Positions 47,337 to 56,254 of a stretch of 64,000 nt of DNA are shown here, in pieces; the first letter of the stretch is position 1; the number at the start of each line of letters is the position of its first letter. The DNA lies in assembly GCF_001424165.1 (NCBI RefSeq), contig NZ_LMOJ01000001.1:89194-153193 (forward strand), read 5' to 3'. The notes under the pieces are model-generated. The model did not search any database and was not told where the DNA came from. It saw nothing but the letters and a program-made list of their open reading frames with translations. Source of the stretch: Massilia sp. Leaf139. GTDB taxonomy: Bacteria; Pseudomonadota; Gammaproteobacteria; Burkholderiales; Burkholderiaceae_D. The translations under genes and the position numbers were made by a program.

Positions 47337-49922
47337 TTACGTCGATTCAGCGACCCGCTTGGCAATATGCGCCAGCGCCTCGTCGACCTGGTCGATCAGG
47401 ATCAGGCACAGGTCGCCCTCGGACAGCCGCGCCAGCGCGCGGTCGATGGCGACGAACTCGCCGTTGATCTCCTCGACATGGCTGGTGCGCGTCGCGCCGT
47501 CGAGGCCGCGGCGCAGCAGGGCGACGACCTCGCCGTCCGGACGGCCGCGCTGGCACTGGTCCTGGTAGAGCAGCACGTCGTCGAAGGCCTTGCCGAGGAT
47601 CTCGGTCTGCTGGGTGATGTCCTGGTCGCGGCGGTCGCCGGCGCCGCTGATCACGACAGAGCGCCGCTTGGCCGGCATGTTCTCCACCGCCGACACCAGG
47701 GCCGCGATGGCGTCCGGGTTGTGGCCGTAGTCGGCGATCAGGGTCGCGCCACGATAATCGAAGACGTTGAAGCGGCCCGGCGCGTTGTCGCTCTCGCCCA
47801 CGAAGGTCTTCAGGCCGAGGCGGATCTTGTCCCAGTCGATGCCGACGGCCCAGGCCGCGGCGACCGAGGCCATCACGTTCTCGACCTGGAAGCCGATGAC
47901 GCCGCCGCGGGTGATCGGCACCTCCTTGAGGTCGATTTTCGTCTCGAGCTTGCCCTGAGCGCAGACCAGGAAACCGTCTTCGACGAAGACGACGCGCCGG
48001 CCCTGGGCGCGGTGCATCGCCATCAGGGGATGGCTGCCGTCCTGCGCGAAGAAGGTGACGTCGCCCCTGGTGTGCTCGGCCATCTCGGCCACCACCGGGT
48101 CGGCCGCGTTCAGCACAGCCATGCCGCCCACCTTGACGTTCTGGACGATCACGCGTTTGAGCACGGCCAGGTCTTCGAGCGTGGTGATGTAGTTCAGGCC
48201 GAGGTGGTCGCCGGCGCCGATGTTCGTCACCACCGCCACTTCGCAGCGGTCGAATGCCAGGCCTTCGCGTAAGAGCCCGCCGCGTGCGGTCTCGAATACG
48301 GCGGCGTCGACGTCCGGATGCAGCAGCACGTTGCGCGCGCTGCGCGGGCCGCTGCAGTCGCCGCTGTCGATGCGGCGGCCTTCGATGTAGACGCCGTCGG
48401 TATTGGTCATGCCGGTACGCAGGCCGGAGGCCGACATCAGGTGCGCGATCAGGCGCACCGTGGTGGTCTTGCCATTCGTGCCGGTGACGGCGACGACCGG
48501 GATGCGGCCGTCGTCGCCATCCTTGAACATGGTCTCGATGATGGCTTCGCCGACGTCGCGGCCCTTGCCGAAGGAGGGCGACAGGTGCATGCGCAGGCCC
48601 GGCGCGGCGTTCACCTCGACGATGCCGCCGTTCTGCTCCTCGATGGGTTTCAGGACGCTGTCGCAGACCAGGTCGACGCCGCAGATGTCCAGGCCCACCA
48701 TGTGGGCGGCCGCGATCGCGCGCGCCGCGACTTCCGGATGGACGTCGTCGGTGACGTCGGTGGCCGAGCCGCCGGTCGACAGGTTGGCGTTGTTGCGCAG
48801 GATGACGCGCTGGCCCTTGCTCGGCACCGATTCCGCGTTCATGCCCTGTTTCGCCAGGCTGCCGAGGGCGATGTCGTCGAAGCGGATTTTCGTCAGCGAA
48901 GTCGAGTGCCCGTTGCCGCGGCGCGGATCGAGGTTGACCTGGTCGACCAGCTGGCGCACCGTGTGCACGCCGTCGCCGACGACGTTGGGCGGATCGCGGC
49001 GCGCGGCGGCCACCAGCTTGTCGCCGATGACGAGCAGGCGGTAGTCGTGGCCCGGCAGGTAGCGCTCGACCAGAATGTCGTCGCGGAATTCCGAGGCCGA
49101 GTGGAAGGCGGCCGTGATCTGTTCCTTCGTCGTGATGTTGACCGTCACGCCCTTGCCCTGGTTGCCGTCCTTCGGCTTGACCACGACCGGCAGGCCGATC
49201 TCCTGGGCGGCCGCCCAGGCGTCATCCGGGTCGAGCACCGTGCGGCCCAGCGGCACCGGCACGCCGGCCGCATCGAGCAGCTTCTTGGTCAGTTCCTTGT
49301 CCTGGGCGATGGTCTCGGCGATCGCGCCGGTGGCGTCGATCTCGGCGGCCTGGATGCGGCGCTGCTTGCTGCCCCAGCCGAACATCACGAGGCTGCCTTC
49401 GGTCAGGCGGCGGAAGGGGATGTTGCGCTCGATGGCGGCCTGCACGATGGAGCCGGTGGAAGGGCCGAGGCGCACGTCCTCGTCGAGGTCGCGCAGCTGG
49501 GTCAGCGCCGCTTCCAGGTCGAAGGGCGCATCCGCGCGCGCGGCTTCGATCAGCCCCTGCGCCAGCTCCAGGGCCAGGCGGCCGACGTCTTCTTCCGAGT
49601 ATTCGACCACGACCTGGTAGATGCCGGTTTCCAGGGTGGCGGTGGTGCGGCTGAAGGTGACCGGGCAGCCGGCCGCGGCCTGCAGGGCCAGGGCGACGAT
49701 TTCCAGCACTTCGGCCATCGGCACCGGGTCGAGCGCGTCTTCCTCGTGGCCCGACGGCTGCAACTGGCCGAGCTGGGGAAAGCGCGAACGCAGGCGCGTT
49801 TCGAAACCCGGCAGGTTGGCGATCGATTCTTCCTCGGGCGTGCAGGCGACGATCGCCTCGACCGAAGTGTGGTGGCTCCAGAGGTTAGGGCCGCGCAAGG
49901 CCCGTACGCGAGATACTTCCAT
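47337..49922 (-). CDS. cphA: cyanophycin synthetase (CphA1 type)
   Basis: 861 aa. Polymerises aspartate and arginine into cyanophycin granules using ATP. N-terminal domain (about 1-160), ATP-grasp domain (about 215-475; IGLPVVVKPKDGNQGKGVTV, IVEVNAAPGLRMHLSP) that adds Asp, and Mur-ligase-like domain (about 478-861) that adds Arg, with an intact P-loop VTGTNGKTTTVRL, ETARGGLLREG and DYGHNPDAI. Both ATP sites look functional. ATG 49922 (MEVSRVRALRGPNLWS). It lies 101 bases downstream of the CphA2-like gene on the same strand, likely one transcript. No cyanophycinase gene is in the window. Confidence 0.95.
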   Translation of the reverse strand: MEVSRVRALRGPNLWSHHTSVEAIVACTPEEESIANLPGFETRLRSRFPQLGQLQPSGHEEDALDPVPMAEVLEIVALALQAAAGCPVTFSRTTATLETGIYQVVVEYSEEDVGRLALELAQGLIEAARADAPFDLEAALTQLRDLDEDVRLGPSTGSIVQAAIERNIPFRRLTEGSLVMFGWGSKQRRIQAAEIDATGAIAETIAQDKELTKKLLDAAGVPVPLGRTVLDPDDAWAAAQEIGLPVVVKPKDGNQGKGVTVNITTKEQITAAFHSASEFRDDILVERYLPGHDYRLLVIGDKLVAAARRDPPNVVGDGVHTVRQLVDQVNLDPRRGNGHSTSLTKIRFDDIALGSLAKQGMNAESVPSKGQRVILRNNANLSTGGSATDVTDDVHPEVAARAIAAAHMVGLDICGVDLVCDSVLKPIEEQNGGIVEVNAAPGLRMHLSPSFGKGRDVGEAIIETMFKDGDDGRIPVVAVTGTNGKTTTVRLIAHLMSASGLRTGMTNTDGVYIEGRRIDSGDCSGPRSARNVLLHPDVDAAVFETARGGLLREGLAFDRCEVAVVTNIGAGDHLGLNYITTLEDLAVLKRVIVQNVKVGGMAVLNAADPVVAEMAEHTRGDVTFFAQDGSHPLMAMHRAQGRRVVFVEDGFLVCAQGKLETKIDLKEVPITRGGVIGFQVENVMASVAAAWAVGIDWDKIRLGLKTFVGESDNAPGRFNVFDYRGATLIADYGHNPDAIAALVSAVENMPAKRRSVVISGAGDRRDQDITQQTEILGKAFDDVLLYQDQCQRGRPDGEVVALLRRGLDGATRTSHVEEINGEFVAIDRALARLSEGDLCLILIDQVDEALAHIAKRVAEST

Positions 49923-50023
49923 AAACCTTCATTCCTTTACAGGGCGCCGCGCCGGCCGGGGAGGGCGGCTGGGGCACCGTTATTTTTTATCCGGCGAACC
50001 GGTCACCGCTTTCGATGCGTCGC

Positions 50024-52195
50024 TCAGTATGCCGACTTTTTCGTGGCGTCGAAGGCGCGCAGGCCGCCGCAGATCAGGTCGTGCGGCAGGCCCAGCGCCC
50101 AGGCGGCGGCGGTGGCCGCCAGCACGCTGGCCGGATGCTTCACGGTGGCCGGCTTGATCTTGCCGAGGTCGAGCAGGCGTGTCTCAAGCGCGCCCTCGGC
50201 CAGCACGATGGCGTTGTCGCGTGCGAAGACGACGCGCTCGCCGGCCGCGCGGTGCCGCGCCATGACCGGGTTGGACTCGTCCATCGCATAGAAGATCACG
50301 CGGCCGTCGGACATTTCGGCCAGCGCCACCACTTCCGGGTCGGCCGCGTTCAGCACGGCCGCGCCCTCGGACAGGATCACGTCGACCTGGCTGCGCACCA
50401 CGGTGGCCAGCGCTTCGCCGTCGCGCACGTGGAATTCCGCGACGTCCTCGAGCGCCCCCATGTCGGTGACGACGCCCACCGTGCAGCGGTCGTAGGGCAG
50501 GCCGCCGGCCAGGATGCTGCGCGCGTTCGATTCGAACACGGCCGCTTCGACATTACGGTTGATGAGCAGGCGTTCACCAAAGGCGAAGCCGGTGCAGTCG
50601 CCTTTTTGCACCTGGCGGCCGTCGAGGTAGAGACCCTCGCCGTTGGCCACGCCCGCATGCTTGCCGGTGGCATTGAGCAGGCAGCCGAGCAGGCGGGTGA
50701 TCAGGCTGGTGCCGAGGGTGCCGGTCACGCCCACCAGCGGAATGCGGCCGCTCTCGCCTTCGGCGAACAGGTGTTTGACGATGGCTTCGCCGACCTTGCG
50801 CGGCGTGCCGCTAGCCGGCTTGATGTGGGCCAGCAGGCCCGGGCTGGAATTGACTTCGATGATGGCGCCGCGCTGCTCGGCCAGGGGCTTCGAGATGTCT
50901 TCGCAGACGAGGTCGATGCCGGCGATGTCGAGGCCGACGACGCGCGCGGCCAGGCTTGCTGCGTGCGCCACTTCCGGGTGAATCAGGTCGGTGACGTCGT
51001 CGGAGACGTTGCCGTTCGGCTGGATCAGCACTTTCTGCCCAGCCTGCGGCACGGAATCGGGGGTCATGCCCTGGCGCTGCAGGTCGAGCAGGATTTCGCC
51101 ATCCTGCACGTTGACGCGGCCGAGCGGATGCTCCTCGCTCTCGCCGCGGCGCGGGTCGGTATTGATCTGGCTGGCGACGAGGGCGGTCACGGTCGACTGG
51201 CCGTCGCCCGTCACCCACAGCGATTCGCCGCGCGCGACGGCCACCACCTGGCGGCCGACCACCAGCAGGCGGTGCTCGTTGCCGGGGATGAAGCGCTCGA
51301 CCAGTACGGCGGTGCTGTCGCCCGCTTCCGAGGCGATGGCATAGGCCGTGCGCACTTCCGACTCGCTCATCAGGTTCAGGGTCACGCCGCGGCCATGGTT
51401 GCCGTCGACGGGTTTCACGACCACCGGCAGCCCGATGTCCTGCGCTTCTTCCCAGGCGGCGTCGGCGCTGCGCACGAGGGCGCCTTCGGGCACCGGTACG
51501 CCGCAGGAGGCGAGCAGGGTTTTCGTCAGATCCTTGTCGCTGGCGATGGATTCGCCGATGGCGCTGGTGCGGTCGGTCTCGGCCGTCCAGATGCGGCGCT
51601 GGGCGGCGCCATGGCCGAGCTGCACGAGGTTGCCTTCGGTCAGGCGGATCGACGGGATGCGGCGGTCGGTGGCCGCGTCGACGATATTGGCGGTGGAGGG
51701 GCCGAGGCAGTAGCGGTCGACCAGTTCGGTGAGCGAGGCCACCGTGGCCGGCATGTCGAAGGGCTCGTCGTTGATGGCAGCCATCATCAGGCGGTGCCCG
51801 GCCTCGAGGGCGGCGCGGCCGACGACCGCGTCGCGGGTGCGGAAGGCCATCTTGTAGATACCGTGTTCGCCGGTGGAGCGGGTCTTGCCGAAGCCGGTCT
51901 TCATGCCGGCCATGTTCTGCAGCTCGAGCACGATGTGTTCGAGGATATGGCCGGCCCAGGTACCGCCTTCCAGGCGTTCCAGGAAGCCGCCGCGCTCGCC
52001 GACGCCGCAGCGGTGCTCGATCAGGCCGGGCAGCCAGCTGGTCAAGCGCGCGTTAAAGCCGGGCAGTTTGTTCGAAGGGAAGTCTTCCAGCTCGCCAATG
52101 TCGAGCCAGACCTCGATGACCGGACGGTAAGTCCAGATGTTCGGGCCGCGCAAGTGGGTCACACGGAGAAACTTGATGTCTTTCTTCTTTGTCAT
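50024..52195 (-). CDS. CphA2-like cyanophycin synthetase paralogue with degenerate Mur site
   Basis: 723 aa from the ATG at 52195 (MTKKKDIKFLRVTHLRGPNI), whose N-terminus aligns with that of CphA1; upstream ATGs at 52213-52237 would add up to 14 residues. N-terminal and ATP-grasp domains are kept (IGLPVVVKPVDGNHGRGVTL, IIEVNSSPGLLAHIKP). At the Mur-ligase P-loop the sequence is VTGTLGTSLITRLLG: the Lys and Thr of GTNGKTTT are lost. The protein stops about 140 residues before the CphA1 end, so the last Mur lobe is missing. CphA2 proteins of cyanobacteria use one ATP site to join beta-Asp-Arg dipeptides; adjacent cphA pairs are known in betaproteobacteria such as Ralstonia eutropha. A similar dipeptide-joining role is inferred. 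Confidence 0.88.
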   Translation of the reverse strand: MTKKKDIKFLRVTHLRGPNIWTYRPVIEVWLDIGELEDFPSNKLPGFNARLTSWLPGLIEHRCGVGERGGFLERLEGGTWAGHILEHIVLELQNMAGMKTGFGKTRSTGEHGIYKMAFRTRDAVVGRAALEAGHRLMMAAINDEPFDMPATVASLTELVDRYCLGPSTANIVDAATDRRIPSIRLTEGNLVQLGHGAAQRRIWTAETDRTSAIGESIASDKDLTKTLLASCGVPVPEGALVRSADAAWEEAQDIGLPVVVKPVDGNHGRGVTLNLMSESEVRTAYAIASEAGDSTAVLVERFIPGNEHRLLVVGRQVVAVARGESLWVTGDGQSTVTALVASQINTDPRRGESEEHPLGRVNVQDGEILLDLQRQGMTPDSVPQAGQKVLIQPNGNVSDDVTDLIHPEVAHAASLAARVVGLDIAGIDLVCEDISKPLAEQRGAIIEVNSSPGLLAHIKPASGTPRKVGEAIVKHLFAEGESGRIPLVGVTGTLGTSLITRLLGCLLNATGKHAGVANGEGLYLDGRQVQKGDCTGFAFGERLLINRNVEAAVFESNARSILAGGLPYDRCTVGVVTDMGALEDVAEFHVRDGEALATVVRSQVDVILSEGAAVLNAADPEVVALAEMSDGRVIFYAMDESNPVMARHRAAGERVVFARDNAIVLAEGALETRLLDLGKIKPATVKHPASVLAATAAAWALGLPHDLICGGLRAFDATKKSAY

Positions 52196-52499
52196 GTAAT
52201 GATGTCTTGCCATCATGGTCTGCTCGTTTACCATGATGGCGTTGCCTTTGTTTACCTGCCTGTGCGCTACCGCACCCAAACGCGGTTATGCAGCGCACAT
52301 GCGCATCTGTTGTATACTTCCTGCCCGGCCGAAGCTTACAGCGCCGCGCCGATTTATGCCAAATGGGCATCGACGCCCGCGCCGGGTTGGCACTGCATCG
52401 CTCCACAGCGGATATTTTTCCGCTAGTCCATGTAAACCGCTGAGCCGGTCACTGCGTTACCCCCTCTATCCAGATCATGCCTGTCACGGGCGGCAATTA
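52196..52499. promoter_or_regulatory. divergent control region of the cyanophycin genes with 11-base-arm hairpin
   Basis: 304 bases without a gene. GCCATCATGGT (52209-52219) and ACCATGATGGC (52230-52240) form a perfect 11-base inverted repeat with a ten-base loop, 14 bases before the CphA2-like ATG on the minus strand. Several ATG codons fall inside the stem. A TATACT -10-like box at 52313-52318 faces the transporter; its -35 is unclear. The rest holds nothing I can name. Confidence 0.6.
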
Positions 52500-54785
52500 A
52501 TGACAACTCAACAACTCGCTCCTCCGATGTCGCTGGCGGCCGCCGCCGGCTTTCTGCCTGACGGTTGGGATAATGACGTTCGGAAACAGCTTGCACCAGG
52601 GGAAAACGTTCTGACAGGCGTGGAGGTTGACCTTGATGCGAAATTACGTTTTACCAAGGGTATTCTGGTGGTCACGAACCGGCGCCTGCTGTCGCGCGCT
52701 CCGGGCGAGACCGTCTGGCGCGACTGGGCCGTGGCGTCCGGACGGGCGCTGCGCCACCACGACCATGCCGGCGTCGGCCACCTGGAACTGGTCGATGCGA
52801 ACGGCCGCCTGGCCGCCTGGCGCTTTACCCTGGGCCAGAACCTGCACGCGATCCGCGTCGCCGACGCCTTTGCCGAGCAGGTGAAGAGCGCGGAAACCGG
52901 ACTGCCGGTCGTCCCGCCCGAGCAGCACACCTGCCCGAGCTGCAAGGCCCCGCTCGAACCCGACCAGGAAGAGTGCCCGATCTGCGCCAAGGTCGTGCAT
53001 ACGCCGCCGTCGACCTGGACGCTGTTCCGTTTATGGCGCTTCGCCAAGCCGTACAAGATCCAGCTGCTGATGGGTTTCCTGCTGATGCTGGGGTCGACAG
53101 CGGCACACATGATTCCGCCTTACCTCACCAAGCCGCTGATGGACAACGTGCTGATTCCCTATCAGAACGGGCAGACGATCGACGTTTCTCTGGTCTACCT
53201 GTATATGGGAGGGCTGTTCGGCGCATCGGTGCTGGCCTGGGCGCTCGGCTGGGGGAAAACCTACGTACTGGCGCTTGCGTCCGAACGCATCAGCGCCGAC
53301 CTGCGCTCGACGACTTACGAACACCTGCTGCGCCTTTCGCTGGAATATTTCGGCGGTAAGCGCACCGGCGACCTGATGAGCCGCATCGGCAGCGGCTCGG
53401 ATCGGATCAGTGTCTTCCTGTCGCTGCACCTGCTCGACTTCCTGTCGGACGTGTTGCTGATCATCATGACGGGCGTGATCCTGTTCAGCATGAACCCCTG
53501 GCTGGCGCTGGTGACCCTGGTGCCGCTGCCCTTCATTGCCTGGATGATCCACATCGTGCGCGACAGGCTGCGCACTGGCTTCGAGAAGATCGACCGCGTC
53601 TGGGGCGAGGTCACCAACGTGCTGGCCGATACCATTCCCGGCATCCGCGTGGTCAAGGCGTTCGCCCAGGAAAAACGCGAGGCGGTGCGCTTTCGCGAGG
53701 CCAACAAGCACAACCTGGCCGTCAACGACAAGCTGAACCGGGTCTGGTCGCTGTTCTCGCCGACCGTATCGCTGCTGACCGAATTGGGCCTGCTGGTGAT
53801 CTGGATCTTCGGCATCTGGCAGGTGTCGCAGGGTGACATCACGGTCGGCACGCTGACCGCCTTCATTGCCTACAGCGGCCGTTTCTACGTCAAGCTCGAT
53901 TCCATGAGCCGCATCGTCTCGGTCACGCAAAAATCGGCGTCGGCGGCCAAGCGCATCTTCGACATCCTCGACCACGTCTCGAGCGTGCCGGATCCGGTCA
54001 ACCCGGTGAAGGTGCAAAAGGTGCAGGGCAATATCGAGCTGCGCGAAGTCGGTTTCCGCTACGGTAACCGCGCCGTCAACCGCGGCATCTCGCTCAACAT
54101 CAAGGCCGGCGAGATGGTCGGCCTGGTCGGCCACAGCGGTTCCGGTAAAAGCACGCTGGTGAACCTGATCTGCCGCTTCTACGACGTGGCCGAAGGCGCG
54201 ATCCTGCTCGACGGCGTCGACATCCGCTCGTTCGCGGTGGCCGACTACCGCCGCAACATCGGCCTGGTGCTACAGGAGCCTTTCCTCTTCTTCGGCACGA
54301 TCGCCGAGAACATCGCCTATGGCAAGCCGGATGCGACGCGCGAAGAGATCATCGCCGCCGCCCGGGCCGCCCACGCCCACGAATTCATCCTGCGCCTGCC
54401 GCAGGGCTACGATTCCATGGTCGGCGAGCGCGGCCAGGGCCTGTCGGGCGGCGAGCGCCAGCGCATCTCGATCGCGCGCGCCTTGCTGATCGATCCGCCG
54501 ATCCTGATCATGGACGAGGCCACGTCCTCGGTCGATTCGGAAACCGAAAAGGAAATCCAGAAGGCGCTCGACAACCTGGTGCAGGGCCGCACCACCATCG
54601 CCATCGCGCACCGCCTCTCGACCCTGCACCGCGCCGACCGCCTGGTGGTCTTGGATCGCGGCGTGGTGGTGGAAGAGGGCAGCCACGACGAGCTGATGGC
54701 GCGCGAGGGCGCCTACCACCGCCTCTACGAAGCGCAGGCGCGCAACGTGGACCAGGACATGGACGATTCGGACAAGGATGATTGA
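52500..54785 (+). CDS. cyanophycin-associated ABC exporter with N-terminal PH-like and zinc-ribbon segments
   Basis: 761 aa. Residues ~1-135 form an extra domain (LRFTKGILVVTNRRLLSRAP ... GHLELVDANGRLAAWRFTLG) that I read as a bacterial PH-like fold; then a Cys4 zinc-ribbon-like piece CPSCKAPLEPDQEECPIC (about 144-162). An ABC exporter half-transporter follows: six-helix membrane domain (about 179-467) and ATPase with Walker A VGHSGSGKST, Q-loop LVLQEPF, signature GQGLSGGERQR, Walker B ILIMDEATSSVD and H-loop IAIAHRLS. It should work as a homodimer. I recall NCBI naming this family as cyanophycin metabolism-associated, from gene neighbourhood. Substrate unknown. ATG 52500 (alternative 52527). 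Overlaps the DUF1854 start (TGATG). Confidence 0.88.
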   Translation: MTTQQLAPPMSLAAAAGFLPDGWDNDVRKQLAPGENVLTGVEVDLDAKLRFTKGILVVTNRRLLSRAPGETVWRDWAVASGRALRHHDHAGVGHLELVDANGRLAAWRFTLGQNLHAIRVADAFAEQVKSAETGLPVVPPEQHTCPSCKAPLEPDQEECPICAKVVHTPPSTWTLFRLWRFAKPYKIQLLMGFLLMLGSTAAHMIPPYLTKPLMDNVLIPYQNGQTIDVSLVYLYMGGLFGASVLAWALGWGKTYVLALASERISADLRSTTYEHLLRLSLEYFGGKRTGDLMSRIGSGSDRISVFLSLHLLDFLSDVLLIIMTGVILFSMNPWLALVTLVPLPFIAWMIHIVRDRLRTGFEKIDRVWGEVTNVLADTIPGIRVVKAFAQEKREAVRFREANKHNLAVNDKLNRVWSLFSPTVSLLTELGLLVIWIFGIWQVSQGDITVGTLTAFIAYSGRFYVKLDSMSRIVSVTQKSASAAKRIFDILDHVSSVPDPVNPVKVQKVQGNIELREVGFRYGNRAVNRGISLNIKAGEMVGLVGHSGSGKSTLVNLICRFYDVAEGAILLDGVDIRSFAVADYRRNIGLVLQEPFLFFGTIAENIAYGKPDATREEIIAAARAAHAHEFILRLPQGYDSMVGERGQGLSGGERQRISIARALLIDPPILIMDEATSSVDSETEKEIQKALDNLVQGRTTIAIAHRLSTLHRADRLVVLDRGVVVEEGSHDELMAREGAYHRLYEAQARNVDQDMDDSDKDD

Positions 54786-55252
54786 TGAGCACTGACATTC
54801 AACTACGCCGCGACAGCTTCGGCAAACTGGTGTTCACGGGCGAGGACGGCGTCGACATCCACGGCGTCATTCCCGTACGCGCCTTCCCCATCCAGGCGCC
54901 CACGCGCGGCATCTCGCTGGTGCGCGACGGCGGCAAGGAAGTGGCCTGGATCGACGACCTGGCCACCACATCGGAAGCGATCCGCACGCTCGTCACGGAA
55001 GAACTCGAGGGCCGCGAATTCATCCCCGAGATCCAGCACATCGCCAGCGTGTCGAGCTTCGCCACGCCCTGCACCTGGTTCGTCAAGACCGACCGTGGCG
55101 AGACGTCCTTCGTGCTGAAGGTCGACGAAGACATCCGCCGCGTGGGCGAGGCTTCGCTGCTGATCGCGGACAACCACGGCATCAACTTTCTGGTGCGGGA
55201 CATGTTCCGTATCGACAAGCACAGCAGGAAGATCCTGGACCGGTTCCTCTGA
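54785..55252 (+). CDS. DUF1854 protein, partner of the ABC exporter
   Basis: 155 aa, no signal or membrane helix. Beginning IQLRRDSFGKLVFTGEDGVD, then VIPVRAFPIQAPTRGISLVR, VAWIDDLATTSEAIRTLVTE, FIPEIQHIASVSSFATPCTW, DIRRVGEASLLIADNHGINF and LVRDMFRIDKHSRKILDRFL, the DUF1854 pattern. Its ATG overlaps the transporter stop by one base, so it is made in step with the exporter and probably binds or regulates it. The family is named cyanophycin-associated in some annotation, and its molecular role is not known to me. No catalytic motif is visible. Confidence 0.88.
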   Translation: MSTDIQLRRDSFGKLVFTGEDGVDIHGVIPVRAFPIQAPTRGISLVRDGGKEVAWIDDLATTSEAIRTLVTEELEGREFIPEIQHIASVSSFATPCTWFVKTDRGETSFVLKVDEDIRRVGEASLLIADNHGINFLVRDMFRIDKHSRKILDRFL

Positions 55253-55342
55253 TTCTCTAGGTGGGCGCAGAACGCCCGCGCTGCGTCATCTCGAGCACTG
55301 CCTCTAGAATGCCGGCGTTTTCGCTCCGCCGCGGCGCTTCGG

Positions 55343-55366
55343 TGTTAATGTCGTTAACACGTTAAC
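55343..55366. promoter_or_regulatory. candidate MarR operator
   Basis: Three GTTAA repeats (GTTAAtgtCGTTAACACGTTAAC), including GTTAACACGTTAAC, end 16 bases before the hydrolase ATG. The downstream MarR gene makes autoregulation likely. Confidence 0.55.
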
Positions 55367-55381
55367 TATCTCGACGCCTCG

Positions 55382-56254
55382 ATGACGCCCGAATCCCACG
55401 CGATCCCGACCGCCGACGGTGCTTCGCTCGCCGCCACCCTGTACGTGGCGAGCGCACCGAAAGCCCTTGTCCTGATCCACCCCGCCACCGCCGTCACCCA
55501 GACCTTCTACGAGCACTTCGCCCGTTACCTGGCCGGCATCGGCCTCACGGCGTTGACCTACGACTACCGCGGCACCGGCGCCTCGCGCGGCCGCAGCCTG
55601 AGCGGCGAGGCGGTGACGATGGCCGGCTGGATGCTGGAGGACGTCCCCGCCGTCACGCGCTGGGCCCTTGAACGCTTCCCGGATCTGCCGCTGCTTGCGG
55701 TCGGCCATAGCGTCGGCGGTCATGCGCTGGTGCTGTCGGGCGACCGGAACGCGGTACGCGCCGCCGTGCTCGTGGCCTGCCACGCCGGCATCACGCGCAC
55801 CATCCGCGGCCGCGCCGAACAGGCGCGGGTCTGGTGCGTGATGCGGGTGCTGGCGCCGCTGCTGTGCGCGTTGAACGGTTATATGCCGGGACGGCGCATC
55901 GGCCTGGGCGAAGACCTGCCGCGCGGCGTGATGCTGCAGTGGAGCCGCTGGACGACGCTGCCTCGCTACTTCTACGACGATCCGGCGCTCGCTGCCGAAG
56001 CGCGCGCGGCGCGCCTGCGCATGCCCTTGCTGGCGCTCGGCTTCGACGACGATCCCTGGGCCAATCCGCACGCGATGGACATCCTGCTGGCACCCGTGAC
56101 AGGGGCGCCGGTCGAGCGACGCCAGTTCGCACCGCGCACGCTCGGCCTGGGAGGCATCGGCCACATGGGGTTCTTCCGCAAGCGCTGCGGCCCGGCGCTC
56201 TGGCCCGCGGTCGGCGACTGGCTGCTGGCGCAGGCGGCGCGGGAGGAGGGGTGA
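55382..56254 (+). CDS. alpha/beta hydrolase, esterase-like
   Basis: 290 aa. Hydrolase fold with LVLIHPATAVTQTFYEHFAR at the oxyanion strand, YDYRGTGASRGRSL, nucleophile elbow AVGHSVGGHALVL and late IGHMGFFRKRCG with the catalytic His; the Asp is probably in LALGFDDDPWANPH. Resembles short-chain esterases or lysophospholipase-like proteins; substrate unknown. ATG 55382 sits directly after the GTTAAC operator-like region, and the stop overlaps the marR ATG (TGATG), so the two genes are coupled and probably regulated by the MarR product. Confidence 0.86.
   Translation: MTPESHAIPTADGASLAATLYVASAPKALVLIHPATAVTQTFYEHFARYLAGIGLTALTYDYRGTGASRGRSLSGEAVTMAGWMLEDVPAVTRWALERFPDLPLLAVGHSVGGHALVLSGDRNAVRAAVLVACHAGITRTIRGRAEQARVWCVMRVLAPLLCALNGYMPGRRIGLGEDLPRGVMLQWSRWTTLPRYFYDDPALAAEARAARLRMPLLALGFDDDPWANPHAMDILLAPVTGAPVERRQFAPRTLGLGGIGHMGFFRKRCGPALWPAVGDWLLAQAAREEG

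Noticed and set aside
50015..52426. 803-codon open frame on the plus strand opposite the CphA2-like gene
   Set aside because: High-GC shadow frame; translation is rich in His, Arg, Asp and Gly without any domain, while the minus strand has a clear synthetase.
47337..55252. Peptidoglycan (Mur) gene cluster
   Set aside because: The Mur-ligase motif belongs to CphA1, which also has an ATP-grasp domain and the cyanophycin N-terminal region.
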